Made by a program: the position numbers and the translations under genes
Origin: Cepaea nemoralis
Taxonomy: Eukaryota > Mollusca > Gastropoda > Stylommatophora > Helicidae
NCBI GenBank assembly: GCA_014155875.1
Contig: JACEFZ010011075.1
Coordinates: 32,501-96,500, forward strand
Direction of reading: 5' to 3'
DNA: 64,000 bases
Notes under the pieces: generated by a model
What the model saw: the letters and a program-made list of their open reading frames with translations, nothing else
What the model was told of the DNA's origin: nothing
Databases searched by the model: none
Part shown: piece after piece, positions 45,572 to 56,798 of the stretch
Layout: each line of letters starts with the position of its first letter
Position numbering within the stretch: position 1 is the stretch's first letter

Positions 45572-47666
45572 TGTCGTGTCCTCCTTTAAAGTGTCGTCCC
45601 TGGAGTGAAGAGAGTCAACACCCACATTCTAATATTTTACTCTTTTTCAATATCTTGGAGAATCCACCAGCTTCCGTCCAACACACTCCATCAGCCTATG
45701 GACACCTTTTCCTATCACTCTCTCACTGTCGTACTATGCCCCCTCTCATATTTTCCCAACGCAACATACTCAACAATTCTTGCTTCTAAAAATTAATAAA
45801 GATTAATTTATTAAAAGAAAAGTGTAACGTATATGAGACGTGTATGTGAAGAAAATGTGTGTCGTGTATTATAACATAAATGTATGTGTCAGCCCTCAAA
45901 GTTCAGGATCATAGTGTACACATCATGGCAAGGATCACACGACATCATTCGAGTCAGTACGATAAACCTCACCGAAGTCGTATCCTTCTCTCCAGACATG
46001 TCCTCCTCCAGGAACTCTGATGACCATGAGATCTGAATCCCATGTAAATATAATCCGTGGAAAAAAACTATTATAGTTCCTAACACAACTGTTCCTAATA
46101 GTTTATAGAAACTCCGGCTTCATAATTCCGGCGCAGTGAAACAAATATGGAACAATGTCCTATGAACAAGACTTTTTGTCTCTTGCTAAATGTTCGCTAG
46201 TTCTCACTATTAAACAGTCAATGTATCTAGAATAAAATGGCTTGCTTTATTCACTAGATATAGTCTGAAAGTTCTGATTTCCTTGATACGTGGAACAACT
46301 ACACTTCAATGTTTGGTTTCATCTACTGTGAACATCAGTCCCTACTGATCTAGTTCCACATGGGCTGAACCTCCATCACTTCAGGTGTGTTAACGATTGG
46401 TATTCACTCATGTAGGATACATATACCATTAGACTCCACCGAGCAATGTGTATTAACTTCTTCCGTTGCGAAAGTTGCTGGCCCATCTCTCTACATCATA
46501 ATTTATCCGGGATCGGATGTTACATTGGGTCCGGGTTCTTCATTCCAACCAGAGGAACCTGTAAAATAAATCATATAACCGGTGATAGCCTCCCCGTCAC
46601 TGATCTCTATTAGATGATCGTGGGCCATCGGCCTCGCTCAGAAAATACAGTGAACCTGTCAGGGACAGATGAACTGACCACATAGGTTATCATCAAGCCA
46701 AGACAAGAAAAAAAATCAGCAAACAGAATGCGGAACCCCGCCCACCAGGGACACCTACGGGAAGATCCCAATTATCCCTCCTTACTCAATTCTCAACTAG
46801 TAAAGCTTATCAACACTTCACTAATCTATTTTCAACTAACAGAGCTAATCATCACACTTTAGTTTTAACCAGGCTACAGTCTATATTAATTAGGCCTAAA
46901 TAGACTATATTGACTACCTTAGGCAACACTGCATTTAGATCAAATTACATCCACTCTTGCCATGACAGGCACGTGTAAAATTAAATTAACTCAATTCGCA
47001 CACGGTAGACGTTTTCCCATCAGAACCACAGTGCCGAAGCACGTCTTCTACAATCCAAGGTTTGCGATCAACTCCCCATCTCCAATCATGGTTTTTTGGC
47101 CAAACCTCTAAAATTGGTCACGTGACATGGTTGTTTTCCTGCAGGTGTTATTTGGACAATCATCCATTGTCAAGAATCGATTTTCCCTTGCCCAGTCACT
47201 GTCAAAGTTGTCATCACTTGTTTTGACTCCCCCAACAAACTAACGAGTTACTGTATGATCCCAACAACAGTTTTCCCCAACCAGCTGCCAATCTCCTTTA
47301 TGTCCGGAAACTATAAATTGACAGATGGACTGTTGTCTTCTGAGCTGAGTACTTCCGCTCTCAATCCAAATTGTTTATGAACTGTCAAAGCGATGTATGA
47401 TTCAGCGCACTCACTTTCCCTACACCTCTGCAACTGTTAATTTTGCCCGACATGTGATGGCCGACATCCGATTGTCACCATGATCCGACGGGTTCCATTT
47501 GTATACGAATGTTGACATTCTGTCCACCACATGTAAACACGTGCCGCTACTAATATGAATGTTTTCTCTGTATTAGTTGAAACAATTGTGGCTTGCAGAT
47601 AGTCCGTTTAATCAGAAAGCCTCTATAGTAATCAACTGGTTAAACTCAAGGTTTTATTTTGTGACA
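45572..47666 (-). repeat. 5' LTR of element 2
   Basis: 2,095 bp, with the same termini as the 3' LTR. Identity is very high over about 45572-47270 and 47555-47666, with a strongly diverged block in between (U3 side on the minus strand). Confidence 0.94.
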
Positions 47667-47810
47667 CCCGCCTCCCCCCACTTTTTTCCCCCTTCTTACT
47701 ATGATGCATGCAATTATCTCTGTTTTTCAACATTATTATTATTATTTCATTCAGGAAAATAAAAATTTGATGGGCCGGTTTCAGGCCATATACCGTCATA
47801 ATAGAATGGA

Positions 47811-47950
47811 TCTAGCTTCTCGGCATTTATCTTACCAGGGCCACATGCAGAGGCGGTCATCCAAATGACACACAGGGTCGTGGGACCTGATGGGACGGCT
47901 CTGACATCCTGAGGAACCTTCAGCCCTTATTGAAAATTTAAAAAAAAAAT
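47811..47950 (+). mobile_element. U2-like SINE module B2 with deleted head
   Basis: The head TCTAGCTTCTCGGCATTTAT is U2-like, but the stretch GGCTAAGATCAAGTGTAG is missing, joining directly to CTTACCAGGGCCACATGCAG. Body and A-rich tail are as in B1 and B3. Confidence 0.7.
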
Positions 47951-48643
47951 TACAAATTAAAAACAATCGTTGTTCTTTGGGCAAACCCATATGAAAACCT
48001 TATTTCATATAAAACATTCAACATTTTTATACATACACCTACGAAAACAAACCACATGAAACAGAAGACAAGTAATTAAAATAGTGAAAGGGACATAACA
48101 ACTTAACAGTTATTTCAAGGGACAATAATACGTGTAGTATGAATGTATTATGTGATTTATATAATTGAGTATTTACCTTAATCTTTTAAACAATTTTCAC
48201 ATAAATTAGCGAGAATTATATCTGCATAAAGACCGCGATAATAATTTTATGTTTTCTTCAAGATTTGAATAAAAGTAACACTTTATTTAAGATGTATGTG
48301 GATTTTATAAATTATTGTTCTATTTATCCTCTATATTACATTACATATTTTACCCCTTTATCTCTTTGAACAATATCTTCAAGCCTATACACGCTAACCA
48401 ATTTTTGTCCGGCCTGTACAGGGCCAATAATCCTTAATATTCAGCACTTTGTTTGGTTACCCAATGCTGTTATCTTCATGCGTTGTTTAGGTTTCTCTCT
48501 CTCTCTCTCCCTCGCGCGTGCGTGCCCAAGCACACACCATGTATACCTTTTTTGCAATTTACTTTGTTGGGATGTCTAATGTGATTGCAAATTTTGTAGG
48601 TATTTACAAGATGTACCATTTTCAGAAAGCAAGAGTGAATGAG

Positions 48644-49138
48644 TTACAAACCTTTGAGAACAAAATTTTAAGACGCATCTTTGGATCCATTAGGGATACA
48701 CAAAGTGGAGAGTGGAAAAGAAGAAGTAACAAAGACATTTATGATCTGTTTAAGTCCCCGCTAATCACTGGTATCATGAAGGCTAATAGACTACAATGGC
48801 TGGGGCATATAGAAAGAATGGAAGACAATAGGGAAACAAAACTCGCTTACACTCAGGAAATAAATGACCGTAGACCCCGAGGTAGACCAAGAAGACGGTG
48901 GAGAGATAATACATGTACAGACCTACAAGCACTTGGAATCAACGACTGGCAAGAGAAGGTCCACCAGAGAGACGAATGGAGACAGATTGTATTTGCAGCA
49001 AAGAACCTCAATGGCTCGGAAAGCTGAAGAAGAAGAAGAAGAAGAAGAAGAAGAAGAAGAAGAAGAAGAAGAAGAAGAAGAAGAAGAAGAAGAAGAAGAA
49101 GAAGAAGAAGAAGAAGAAGAAGAAGAAGAAGAAGAAGA

Positions 49139-49169
<31 letters not shown>

Positions 49170-49263
49170 GAAGAAGAAGAAGAAGAAGAAGAAGAAGAAG
49201 AAGAAGAAGAAGAAGAAGAAGAAGAAGAAGAAGAAGAAGAAGAAGAAGAAGAAGAAGAAGAAG
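48644..49263 (+). mobile_element. GAA-tailed RTE-like LINE (family D2) 3' end with 13-bp target duplication
   Basis: An open frame of 126 codons, from about 48644 to a stop at 49024, reads LQTFENKILRRIFG, then MKANRLQWLGHIERMEDNRE and RRPRGRPRRRWRDN, a standard RTE-like C-terminus. The tail is an (AAG)n tract of about 240 bp (49024-49263). Flanks AAGAGTGAATGAG (48631-48643) and AAGAGTAAATGAG (49264-49276) match at 12 of 13 bases. The LINE is 5'-truncated; the tail has expanded into a microsatellite. Confidence 0.9.
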
Positions 49264-49267
49264 AAGA
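49024..49267. repeat. (AAG)n trinucleotide array
   Basis: About 80 units with one GATGAGGAGGAGG interruption near 49152. It originated as the LINE poly(GAA) tail. The poly-Glu and poly-Lys frames across it are spurious. Confidence 0.95.
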
Positions 49268-49361
49268 GTAAATGAGAATGCTTGGAGTATGAAAGATCCA
49301 GTGATACCGTTAAACTTGTTTAAATAAAACTAAGTGGGAATGAGAATAATTGGAGTCCAAC

Positions 49362-50257
49362 CATCCATCATGTGCCATGCCGATAAGCGTAGGTGGTCAT
49401 GTTTTGCATTCTCACTCGATCTCCAGAGTCGTGGATCAATTCGGTGTTCCTGTCTCGACCATGCCATGTGGCCAAGCTATCCAGGTATTTACGTCTTGAT
49501 CTTCCCCTTGGTCCCTTCCCGTCGATCTTGCCAGTTGTCCCTAAGTTCTCCAATACATTTCTTCTCATAACATGCCACAAAAGTGTTGATTGTCTACATC
49601 TAATGACTTTAATCAGTTTACGATCTTCATTTGTTTCTCGAAGGACTTGTTCTTTGTTTTTTTTTGTCTGTCCTTGGCATTCTTTGCATTCTTTCTCAGA
49701 AACCACATTTCCACAGCCATAAGATGTTTTTCATCTTGTCTACTCATTGTCCATGCTTTCCATCCATACAAAAGTACAGGTTCTATGTAGCACTTCAACA
49801 CTATTTTTCTCGTTTCAATTGATATATTTTTATTGGTCAGTATGGTTTTAATCTTGCAAAAGGCTACCTTCGCAATGGCAATTCTTGTTTTAATTTCTTC
49901 GAGGCATCTCAAATCAGATGTTATGACTGTTCCTAGATAATTTTATCGATTCACTTGCCTAAGAATATGCCCATTTACTCGTATATCACATTGTGATATA
50001 TCCTTCTTCCCAGTGACGACCATAATCTGTGTCTTCTTACTATTATACTATTAGGTTCTAACCCTAGCTGTTCACTGTGTGCAACAACCGCATCTACTAA
50101 ATTTTTCAGGTCCTGTTCATTGTCTGCAATCAAGACTGTATCATCTGCATATCTAATATTATTGATGTATCGTTCCCCAATGTTGATTCCTTCCATATCT
50201 TCTATATTTCTGAAAATATTTTCACTGTACAGGGAAAAAAGATCTAGAGTACGAATC
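49362..50257 (-). mobile_element. RTE-like LINE family A, copy in unit 3
   Basis: On the minus strand, IRYADDTVLIADNEQDLKNL (catalytic YADD), MRCLEEIKTRIAIAKVAF, KCYIEPVLLYGWKAWTMSRQ and the GRDRNTELIHDSGDRVRMQN C-terminus appear in order with frameshifts. The ATGG-type 3' tail is at 49362-49372. It interrupts the unit block ATACTTGGAGTATGAAAG. Confidence 0.85.
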
Positions 50258-50354
50258 AGAATGTCTACTAAAATATTGTAGTATGCATGAGAACAAATGA
50301 TTACTTCACCATCATCATCAACAAGTAATGTGTAGGTAATTACGCCATGCCATG

Positions 50355-52544
50355 TGTCGTGTGTGTAAAGAATGAATGTCGTAGTAGTTATTTGTTCTTC
50401 TTTACCACTTTAGTGCGTCCCTGGAGTGAGGGGAATCAACACCCACATTTGTTTTAATTCAATATCACTATCCTGGAGATATCCAGCAGACTCCGTCCAC
50501 AACACTCCCTCAATCTGAAGACACCTTCTTCTCACTCTTACTCACTCCTGGATCATGCCCCCTCTCATTCTTCCCCAACATAACATACGTGACAACTCTA
50601 GCTTCAACAAATAAAACCAAGAAATGTATTAAAGCAAGGAGTATATGTAGGAGAAGTGTGTGTGTATAAGGTGTAGAATGTGTGACGTATACTCTAAAGT
50701 GTCTATAGACTCAGATCAGTGTTCAGGAGTATAGTCATTCTCATCACTGTGCTGAGAACACACTAGCACCATGTATTCCAGACAAGCAACCTCACCAAGG
50801 TGATGCTCCTCCGGTCACGTGAAGACTTCCTTCGTTGTCTCTTGAACCACTAGGATGCTTGGACACCCATGACAAACACTGTCTAATGAGAGTCTTCAAT
50901 CTGCTTAACACTATGAATTTCCTCTGTTATTTAAATGATTGTTAATCAGAGAATTCTAAGACTATTGTCACTGTTACTGGGGAAATCTTAATGTATCTAG
51001 TGTCACTGGTTTTAAAGATTCCCCATAATAAAACCACACTCTGACTGTTCTAGGTATCAGTATAAAGTTGTATGACTGTTCCTGGTATCAGTAGTGTATA
51101 TCTACAATGTTCTGACTGTTCAGTGATACACTTATCACTTGCTAAAACATAAATCTCCTCAGCATGTCCTGCTCAGCAGAAGCCAGGTTCCTGCAAACCA
51201 GCTTGGGTATAAGCCCAATGTAGCGGCCTCTCAGCAACTTCTGTCTTCAAATTCTGAGCCATCATCTTCTAAAATGTGTTAGCTTCACTGTTGAAAATCA
51301 TAGCACACATACGTGGACCTGTAAATGGAACCTGTAGAATAGAGAATACTATGGTGAGGGCAACTCAATCCTGGCCGGAATTAGGTGAGTGTAGGCCAAT
51401 AGCAGCACTCAGATCTATAACAGAGATCCGATCTCTGTCATACGGCCAAATAACTCATCATATGATCTGAGACATGGCAACACCAGGAAAGAATAAAGGA
51501 ACGGGTAGAAACCCAGCAGATGCCCTACTGGAAGATCCTACCATTTCACATTCCTCTCCCCCCTCTCAACCATCTTTAATCTCTCTAATTATTATTCCAC
51601 TACATTGTCCTCAACTCCCTGAGTAAAATGATATATCACACAAGCTAGTTGAAGCCACACAATAGGATACTAGTGCCGACGCTCCTATGATACTTTCTAG
51701 CACCGCACTTATAGAACATTCTATCACTAATCATAATACATTATATCACCACACCTATAATACATTATATCACCGCACCTATAATACATTATATCACCGC
51801 ACCTATAATACAGTATATCACCGCACAGTACTGTACTCTATTCCTAATCATACTCTAAGTTAGATATGATTAATAGCCTACCATATGCCTATTCCAGTTG
51901 CTAATTGAAACTATGCAATCACAGACTGGATCTATGTCCGCAGATAACTATAACCACTTAGACATTATAGTCTCTCTCATGTAACACAACTCGGAATAAT
52001 GCACCGATCTTAACACTTCAGAATTTTTGGCCGACTCACTCCACTTGTTTACCGCAACTGGGTTTTATATCGGTGCTTGAGTGACGTCACCAAAAAGTCT
52101 AGACGTCAATCAGTCCAGAGTCTGGTTTTGTCCTCCTATTCTAGACTAACTGGAGTCAATCTGCGGTCAAATTTGCTTTCATTTGGGGAAATTCTTTGTC
52201 CCGTACATCAATAGTTCAACCTGAGAATTCCCCACATCACAGAATCCATCCAGACTTGCATTCAGACATTTCGTCTCCACTTCAAAGGCTACTACCACCG
52301 TGGCAGACGTTTGGCGTTGTTATTCGTTTTCTCGAACAACCCACATCATAACAAAATCGCCGACTGTGTAGACATTTTGACGCGACGTATTTTGTTTCTC
52401 AGTTAGAAATGCCGACCGTGTGCAGACAGTTTTAACGACGTATTTTTCTCCGTCTGTACAACATCAAAGGGTTGCTGGTGTTTTTGCAGACAAATGTCGG
52501 GTCTTGTTTGTCATCGATCGAACTAACAAGTTTATTTGGCGACA
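50355..52544 (-). mobile_element. Solo LTR 2, relative of element 2, with CCATG target duplication
   Basis: 2,190 bp, from TGTCGTGTGTG to GGCGACA on the plus strand, flanked by CCATG at 50350-50354 and 52545-52549. Its left 400 bp resemble the element-2 LTR (GTCCCTGGAGTGAGG, ATGCCCCCTCTCATTCTTCC), but overall it is a diverged subfamily. The interval 51730-51830 holds four tandem copies of TATCACCGCACCTATAATAC. The empty site is visible in unit 2 at about 36290. Confidence 0.9.
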
Positions 52545-52583
52545 CCATGTATGTAGTATTATCACGTGTATATGAATGTATTT

Positions 52584-52788
52584 ATGAGAAAAAAAGATTT
52601 TAGAACTTGGTGACAACTGGCAAGGCTGAGGGGAAAATGTCAAGGAGAAGACAGAAGTAAATACCTGAATGGCTTGATCACGTAGTATAGTCAAGAGAAG
52701 AACACAGAGCTGAACCACGATTCTGGTGATTGTGTGAGATGGAGTAAATGACCGCCCACGCTTATCAGCATGGCACATGCTGATGATG
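52584..52788 (+). mobile_element. RTE-like LINE family A, short 3' end, 12-bp target duplication
   Basis: About 205 bp with TTGGTGACAACTGGCAAGGC and ACCGCCCACGCTTATCAGCA, the family-A 3' end, and a TGATGATG tail. ATGAATGTATTT occurs at 52572-52583 and 52789-52800. Confidence 0.88.
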
Positions 52789-52816
52789 ATGAATGTATTT
52801 GTTGTATTCGCAAATG

Positions 52817-52817
<1 letters not shown>

Positions 52818-52848
<31 letters not shown>

Positions 52849-52900
52849 CCACCCACCCACACACACACATACAGACACACACACACACACACACACACAC
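52818..52900. repeat. (CA)n microsatellite
   Basis: CA run with a CCCA interruption. At the homologous position units 1 and 2 have only a short run of A and CA. Confidence 0.95.
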
Positions 52901-52971
52901 AACGCACCTTGTAAATACACACTGTTTTGTATGAAATAAACTCTTATTTAAAAAACAAACATCAGCACTTA

Positions 52972-53172
52972 GGATTGTTTGCCGGCACGTGGCTAGTATC
53001 ACAGTGTAGTAACTGTTCTTGTATCACCACAGTGATTTAGGGTAAACTGACTTATCTGCACTTGATGTGGCCACGGCCACCAGCAGAGGCGGTCATCACA
53101 ATGACATATAGGGACTTGTAACCTCATGGGTTGGCTCTTGCCCCTGGGGAACCATGAGCCCTACAATTTAAG
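52972..53172 (+). mobile_element. U2-like SINE module A3
   Basis: The head GCCGGCACGTGGCTAGTATC, then AGTGTAGTAACTGTTCTTG, matches U2 at the GTGTAGTA.CTGTTCTT block. The body CCACCAGCAGAGGCGGTCAT to GGGGAACCATGAGCCC carries a single copy of the unit that is expanded in A2. Confidence 0.75.
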
Positions 53173-53375
53173 CAAATGTTTAACATTCAGGACACTCATA
53201 CACAAATGTTCACAGCTACGTTCATAAGCAATGTGTAATTATTCCCCCTTACGTAACACATGATGTATGCAATTATCGGCGTTCTTGAACATAATTATTA
53301 TTATTATTTCATTCAGGAAAACAAAAAAAATATGATGGGCCTGTTTCAGGCTGTATACCTTTATAAAAGAATGGA

Positions 53376-53543
53376 ACTCGCTTCTCGGCCTTTTGACTAA
53401 GATCAAAGTGTAGTATCTGAATTTGGTCTTACAGGGCCACATGCAGAGGCGGTTATCCGAATGACACACACGGACGTGGGACCTGATGGGGCTGCTCTGG
53501 CCCCCTGGGGAACCGCGAACCCTGATTTAAAAAAAAAAAAAAT
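53376..53543 (+). mobile_element. U2-like SINE module B3 (best preserved head)
   Basis: CTCGCTTCTCGGCCTTTTGA then CTAAGATCAAAGTGTAGTAT, followed by CTG, matches the first 43 or so bases of U2 snRNA with only about three differences. After that the match stops and the body (GGGCCACATGCAGAGGCGGT, CCCTGGGGAACCGCGA) follows, ending in TTTAAAAAAAAAAAAAA. TATAAAA lies about 15 bases before the head. Confidence 0.82.
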
Positions 53544-53965
53544 AAACATTAAAAGAGAATCGATGCAATTTGGGCTAACCCATATGAAAACCCTTTTTCA
53601 TATAAAACATTCAAACATGTTTACACATTCACGTCCTAAATAAAACCACATGAAACGGAAGACATGTAATTAAAATAGTGGAAAGGGACAATACAACTTA
53701 ACAGTTATTTCTAGGGACAATACTAAGTGTAGTATGAATGTATTATGTAATTTAAATAATTGAGTATTTTTTCTTAATCTTTAATACAATTTTCATAGAA
53801 ATTAGCGACAGTTATATACGGCATAAACAACGCGATATTAATTTTAAGTTTCCTTCAAAATTTGTATAAAATTAAAGGCTTTGATTTTAGATGTGTGAGG
53901 ATTATACAAATAATTATTCTGTCTCCTATATATTCCCCCCCCCCCCCCCCCCCCCCACCCCCTCC

Positions 53966-54207
53966 GCGTTTCCATCCTGTTTCAGGATATTGCGGTCAAC
54001 ACCAGCATCTTTCAGCTAGTATGTTGATTCCTAGGCTAGATTACGCATCATCAGCACGCCACGACTTTTCTGAGCGACCGGCTGCATACTCTCATAAGTC
54101 ACTAGCGTGACTCGAACCACTTCTAACTCTCGTCCTCTCATGTTGACCACGAGAGTATTCGGGATTAACGGAGAAAGCTGCTAACCCCTCGGCCAGGCAG
54201 CCGGCTC
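53966..54207 (-). mobile_element. SINE-A copy e
   Basis: Minus-strand copy next to a poly-C run (53935-53956). The head starts GCCGGCTGCCTGGCCGAGGG with a good A-box match, and GTGGTTCGAGTCACG is the B box. The body contains CGGTCGCTCAGAAA and GGTGTTGACCGCAATATCCT. Confidence 0.85.
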
Positions 54208-54248
54208 CTACATATTACATTGCATATTTTATCATTTCAAAGACATGT

Positions 54249-55380
54249 TCATCATCATCAAGTGCTATGCCAGCTGGCGTAGGTGTTCATGACTTTCCAC
54301 AGATCTCTGTCTTTGGATTTCTGGATCAGCTCCGCTGATGACATTCATCCATGCCACGGTATCAATCCTTCCAGCATTATTTCTCTTGGTCTACCTCTCC
54401 CTCTCTTCCCCTCGATCTTTCCAGTTGTCACGATGTTCTCCAAGACCTCTCTTCTCATCAAATGACCAAAGAAAGCTGTTTGTCTCTTTCTTATTGTTGT
54501 ATATAATGTTCTAGTTTCATTAGCCTCCTTCAGGCAATCGTTGTTAGTTACTCTGGCAGTCCAAGAAATTCGCAACATTCGTCTTAGGAACCACATCTCT
54601 GTTGCTTCCAAGTAATTCCTGATTTGCTCGTTCACATTCCAAGACTCACTACCATACAGCAATACAGGCTCTACGTACCATTTTAGCACTCTCTTTCTCA
54701 CATTCAATGATAGTCACTTATTGTATAGAATACTCTTAATTTTCCAAAATGCAGCTTTTGCTTGCCCTATTTTGCTCTTGCCGGCTTCGTGGCTTAGAGG
54801 TTATGACTTTTCTTCGTAATCTCATATACTCTCGTCGGTATCGTGATGACGGTGAGAATCAGCAGTGGTTCGAATCGCATCGGTAACTTACGGGGTATCT
54901 GAGCCGGCCGCTCAGAAAGCAATGGCAAACTACTGAGCGTAATCTTGCCAAGAAATCAACATACAGCTGAAAGATGCTGGTGTTGACAGCCATGTCTGTA
55001 AAGGATATTAAAAAAAAAAAAAAAAAAAATTCTGTACTTAATCTCTGTTGTGCATCTTCCATCCGATGTTATAAATGCCCCTAGGTATTTAATACTATCC
55101 GCCTGGTTAAAAATGTTCCCTTCTATTTCTATTTCACATTTTGGTATCACCTTTTTCTTAGCTGTCACCATTGTTACTGTTTTCTTGATATTCAAGGAGA
55201 GTCCTTTGATTGCACTCTCTGTTACTACAATATCCAACAATTGTTGTAGATCTGTATCATTATTCGCAACCAATTCTGTGTCATCAGCATAGCGTATATT
55301 GTTTATATTATAACATCCGATTAATATTCCTGGCTTCTCTTTGATCTCTCTCATTATTACTTCGCTATAGAGAGAGAACC
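54249..55380 (-). mobile_element. RTE-like LINE (family D1), split by a SINE
   Basis: On the minus strand, 55380-55030 encodes IRYADDTELVANNDTDLQQL (catalytic YADD) and SIKYLGAFITSDGRCTTEIK. After the SINE-A insertion (54779-55029), 54778-54249 continues with KAAFWKIKSIL, RKRVLKWYVEPVLLYGSESW, FLRRMLRISWTARVTNNDCL and GRGRPREIMLEGLIPWHG. The tail is GATGATGATGA at the left end. It is related to but distinct from family A. Confidence 0.85.
54779..55029 (+). mobile_element. SINE-A copy f, full length with poly(A)
   Basis: The best copy. The A box is GTGGCTTAGAGGTTATGA, the B box GTGGTTCGAATCGC, the body CCGCTCAGAAAGCAATGGCA ... GCTGGTGTTGACAGCCATGT, then a 25-base A run. About 250 bp in all. 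It interrupts the RT frame of LINE D1. A clear target duplication could not be assigned because of the A run. Confidence 0.92.
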
Positions 55381-55383
55381 GGT

Positions 55384-55530
55384 CTCCCTGGCCTAGGTGT
55401 TAACGTCTTTCTCCGTAATCCCATATATTCTCGTAAGTAACGTAACCTGCGCGAGAATCGGTAGCGGCTCTCGACGCCTTGGTAACTTAGGGGGTATGTG
55501 AGCAGGTCGCTCAGAAAGCAATGGCAAACT
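55384..55530 (+). mobile_element. SINE-A copy g, 3' part missing
   Basis: Head CCTGGCCTAGGTGTTAACGT and body up to CAGAAAGCAATGGCAAACT, where it is cut off exactly at the 3' tail of the LINE-A copy beginning at 55531. Confidence 0.82.
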
Positions 55531-56383
55531 CCATCCATCCATCATGTGCCATACCGGAAAGCGTGGGCGGTCATGACTCGCCATTTCACTCGATCACCAG
55601 AGTCGTGGATCAGCTCAGTGTTCCTGTCTCGACCATGCCATGTGGCCAAGCCATCCAGGTATTTACTTCTCGGTCTGCCCCTTGGTCTGTTCCCTTCGAT
55701 CCTGCCAGTTGTCACTATTTTCTCCAATCCATTTCTTCTCATAACAAGTCCAAAAAATGTTGACTGTCTACGTCTAATTTCTCTAATAAATTTACGATTT
55801 TCATTTGTCTCCTGTAGTACTTGGTCATTGATTTTTCTGTCTGTCCATGGTATTCTTTGCATTCTCCTCAGAAACCACATTTCTACAGCCATCACATGAT
55901 GGTCAGCTTGTCTGCTCATTGTTCAAGTTTTACATCCATACAAAAGTATAGGCTCTATGTAGAACCTCAACACTCTTTTTCTCGTTTCAATTGACATGTT
56001 TTTATTGGTCAGTATGTTTTTCATCTTGCTAAAGGCTGCTTTCGCCATGGCGATTCTTGTTCTAATCTCTTCAAGGCATCTCCCATCAGATGTTATGACT
56101 GTTCCGAGATAATTGTACCGATTCACTTGTTGAAGAATATTTCCATTTACTTGGATTATTTCTTTCTTCCTAGTGACGACCATAATCTGTCTTTTTACAA
56201 TTAATTCTACCTCCAGTTGTTCACTGTGTGCAACAACCGCCTCAACTAATTGTTGAAGATCCTGTTCATTTTTTGCAATCAATACTGTTTCATCTGCATA
56301 TCTAATGTTATTGATGTTTCGTCCTCCAATGATGATTATATTTATATCTTCTACATTTCTGAAAATATTTTCACTGTATAGGG

Positions 56384-56798
56384 AAAAAAGATCTGGAGAC
56401 ATTACACATCCCTGTCTCACATCTCTTTTAATAGGCTGATATTGTCCCACTTCATTATCAATCCTTATGGCAGCTTGTTGTTTCCAATATGTTTTTTATA
56501 AGTCTAATGTCTTCCCCATCAATTTGTAAATCTGCAAGCATATCTACAATGTTGACATGTCTTATTCTATCGAAAGCCTTTGTGTAGTCAATAAAGCAAA
56601 GATGTATATCTTTTTTTACTTCTAGAGAACGTTCAATAACTGATCGCAGCATATACACTGTACTCTTTCCTTCCCGGGAAGGTTAACCCGGTAAAAAAAT
56701 CCCCGCAGAAGTCGGATGTGTCGGCCTAACGGCGCAAGAACGCACCTCTGCTGTAAACAGGCACAACACAGTCACGCCCGAATAAAAAAATCCGGATG
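56384..56798. repeat. 415-bp tandem duplication, unit 1
   Basis: It comprises about 280 bp of LINE-A RT sequence plus about 125 bp of the short retroposon. Both units start AAAAAAGATCTGG and end TCCGGATGA, with few substitutions between them. Confidence 0.93.

Larger units (their letters stand above)
38467..47666 (-). mobile_element. LTR retrotransposon 2: complete, single-ORF Ty3/gypsy element with integrase before RT
   Basis: 9,200 bp on the minus strand, with two LTRs of about 2.1 kb and one uninterrupted 1,510-codon ORF. The element lies inside tandem unit 2, in the poly-C run between module A2 and GATGCATGCAATTATC. Because of the poly-C, the target duplication is ambiguous (CCCCC left, CCCGC right). 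Its proteins differ strongly from element 1, so the two are separate lineages that share the integrase-first order. LTRs of this length are unusual for the group. Confidence 0.94.
48411..53934. repeat. Tandem-array unit 3
   Basis: Starts at GGCCTGTACAGGGCC. Inserts are a GAA-tailed LINE (48644-49263), LINE-A (49362-50257), solo LTR 2 (50355-52544) and a LINE-A tail (52584-52788). Removing them leaves about 1.6 kb collinear with units 1 and 2, ending near a poly-C run at 53935. Confidence 0.72.

Noticed and set aside
48518..49027. Host gene resembling craniofacial development protein or endonuclease-RT-like annotations
   Set aside because: The protein is the C-terminus of an RTE-like LINE with a 3' tail and target duplication. 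Such annotations in databases usually come from LINEs.
48864..49275. Poly-Glu and poly-Lys frames
   Set aside because: They are readings of the AAG tail of a LINE.
53376..53543. Functional U2 snRNA gene
   Set aside because: Only the first 43 or so bases match. The Sm site, branch-site region context and 3' stem-loops are missing.
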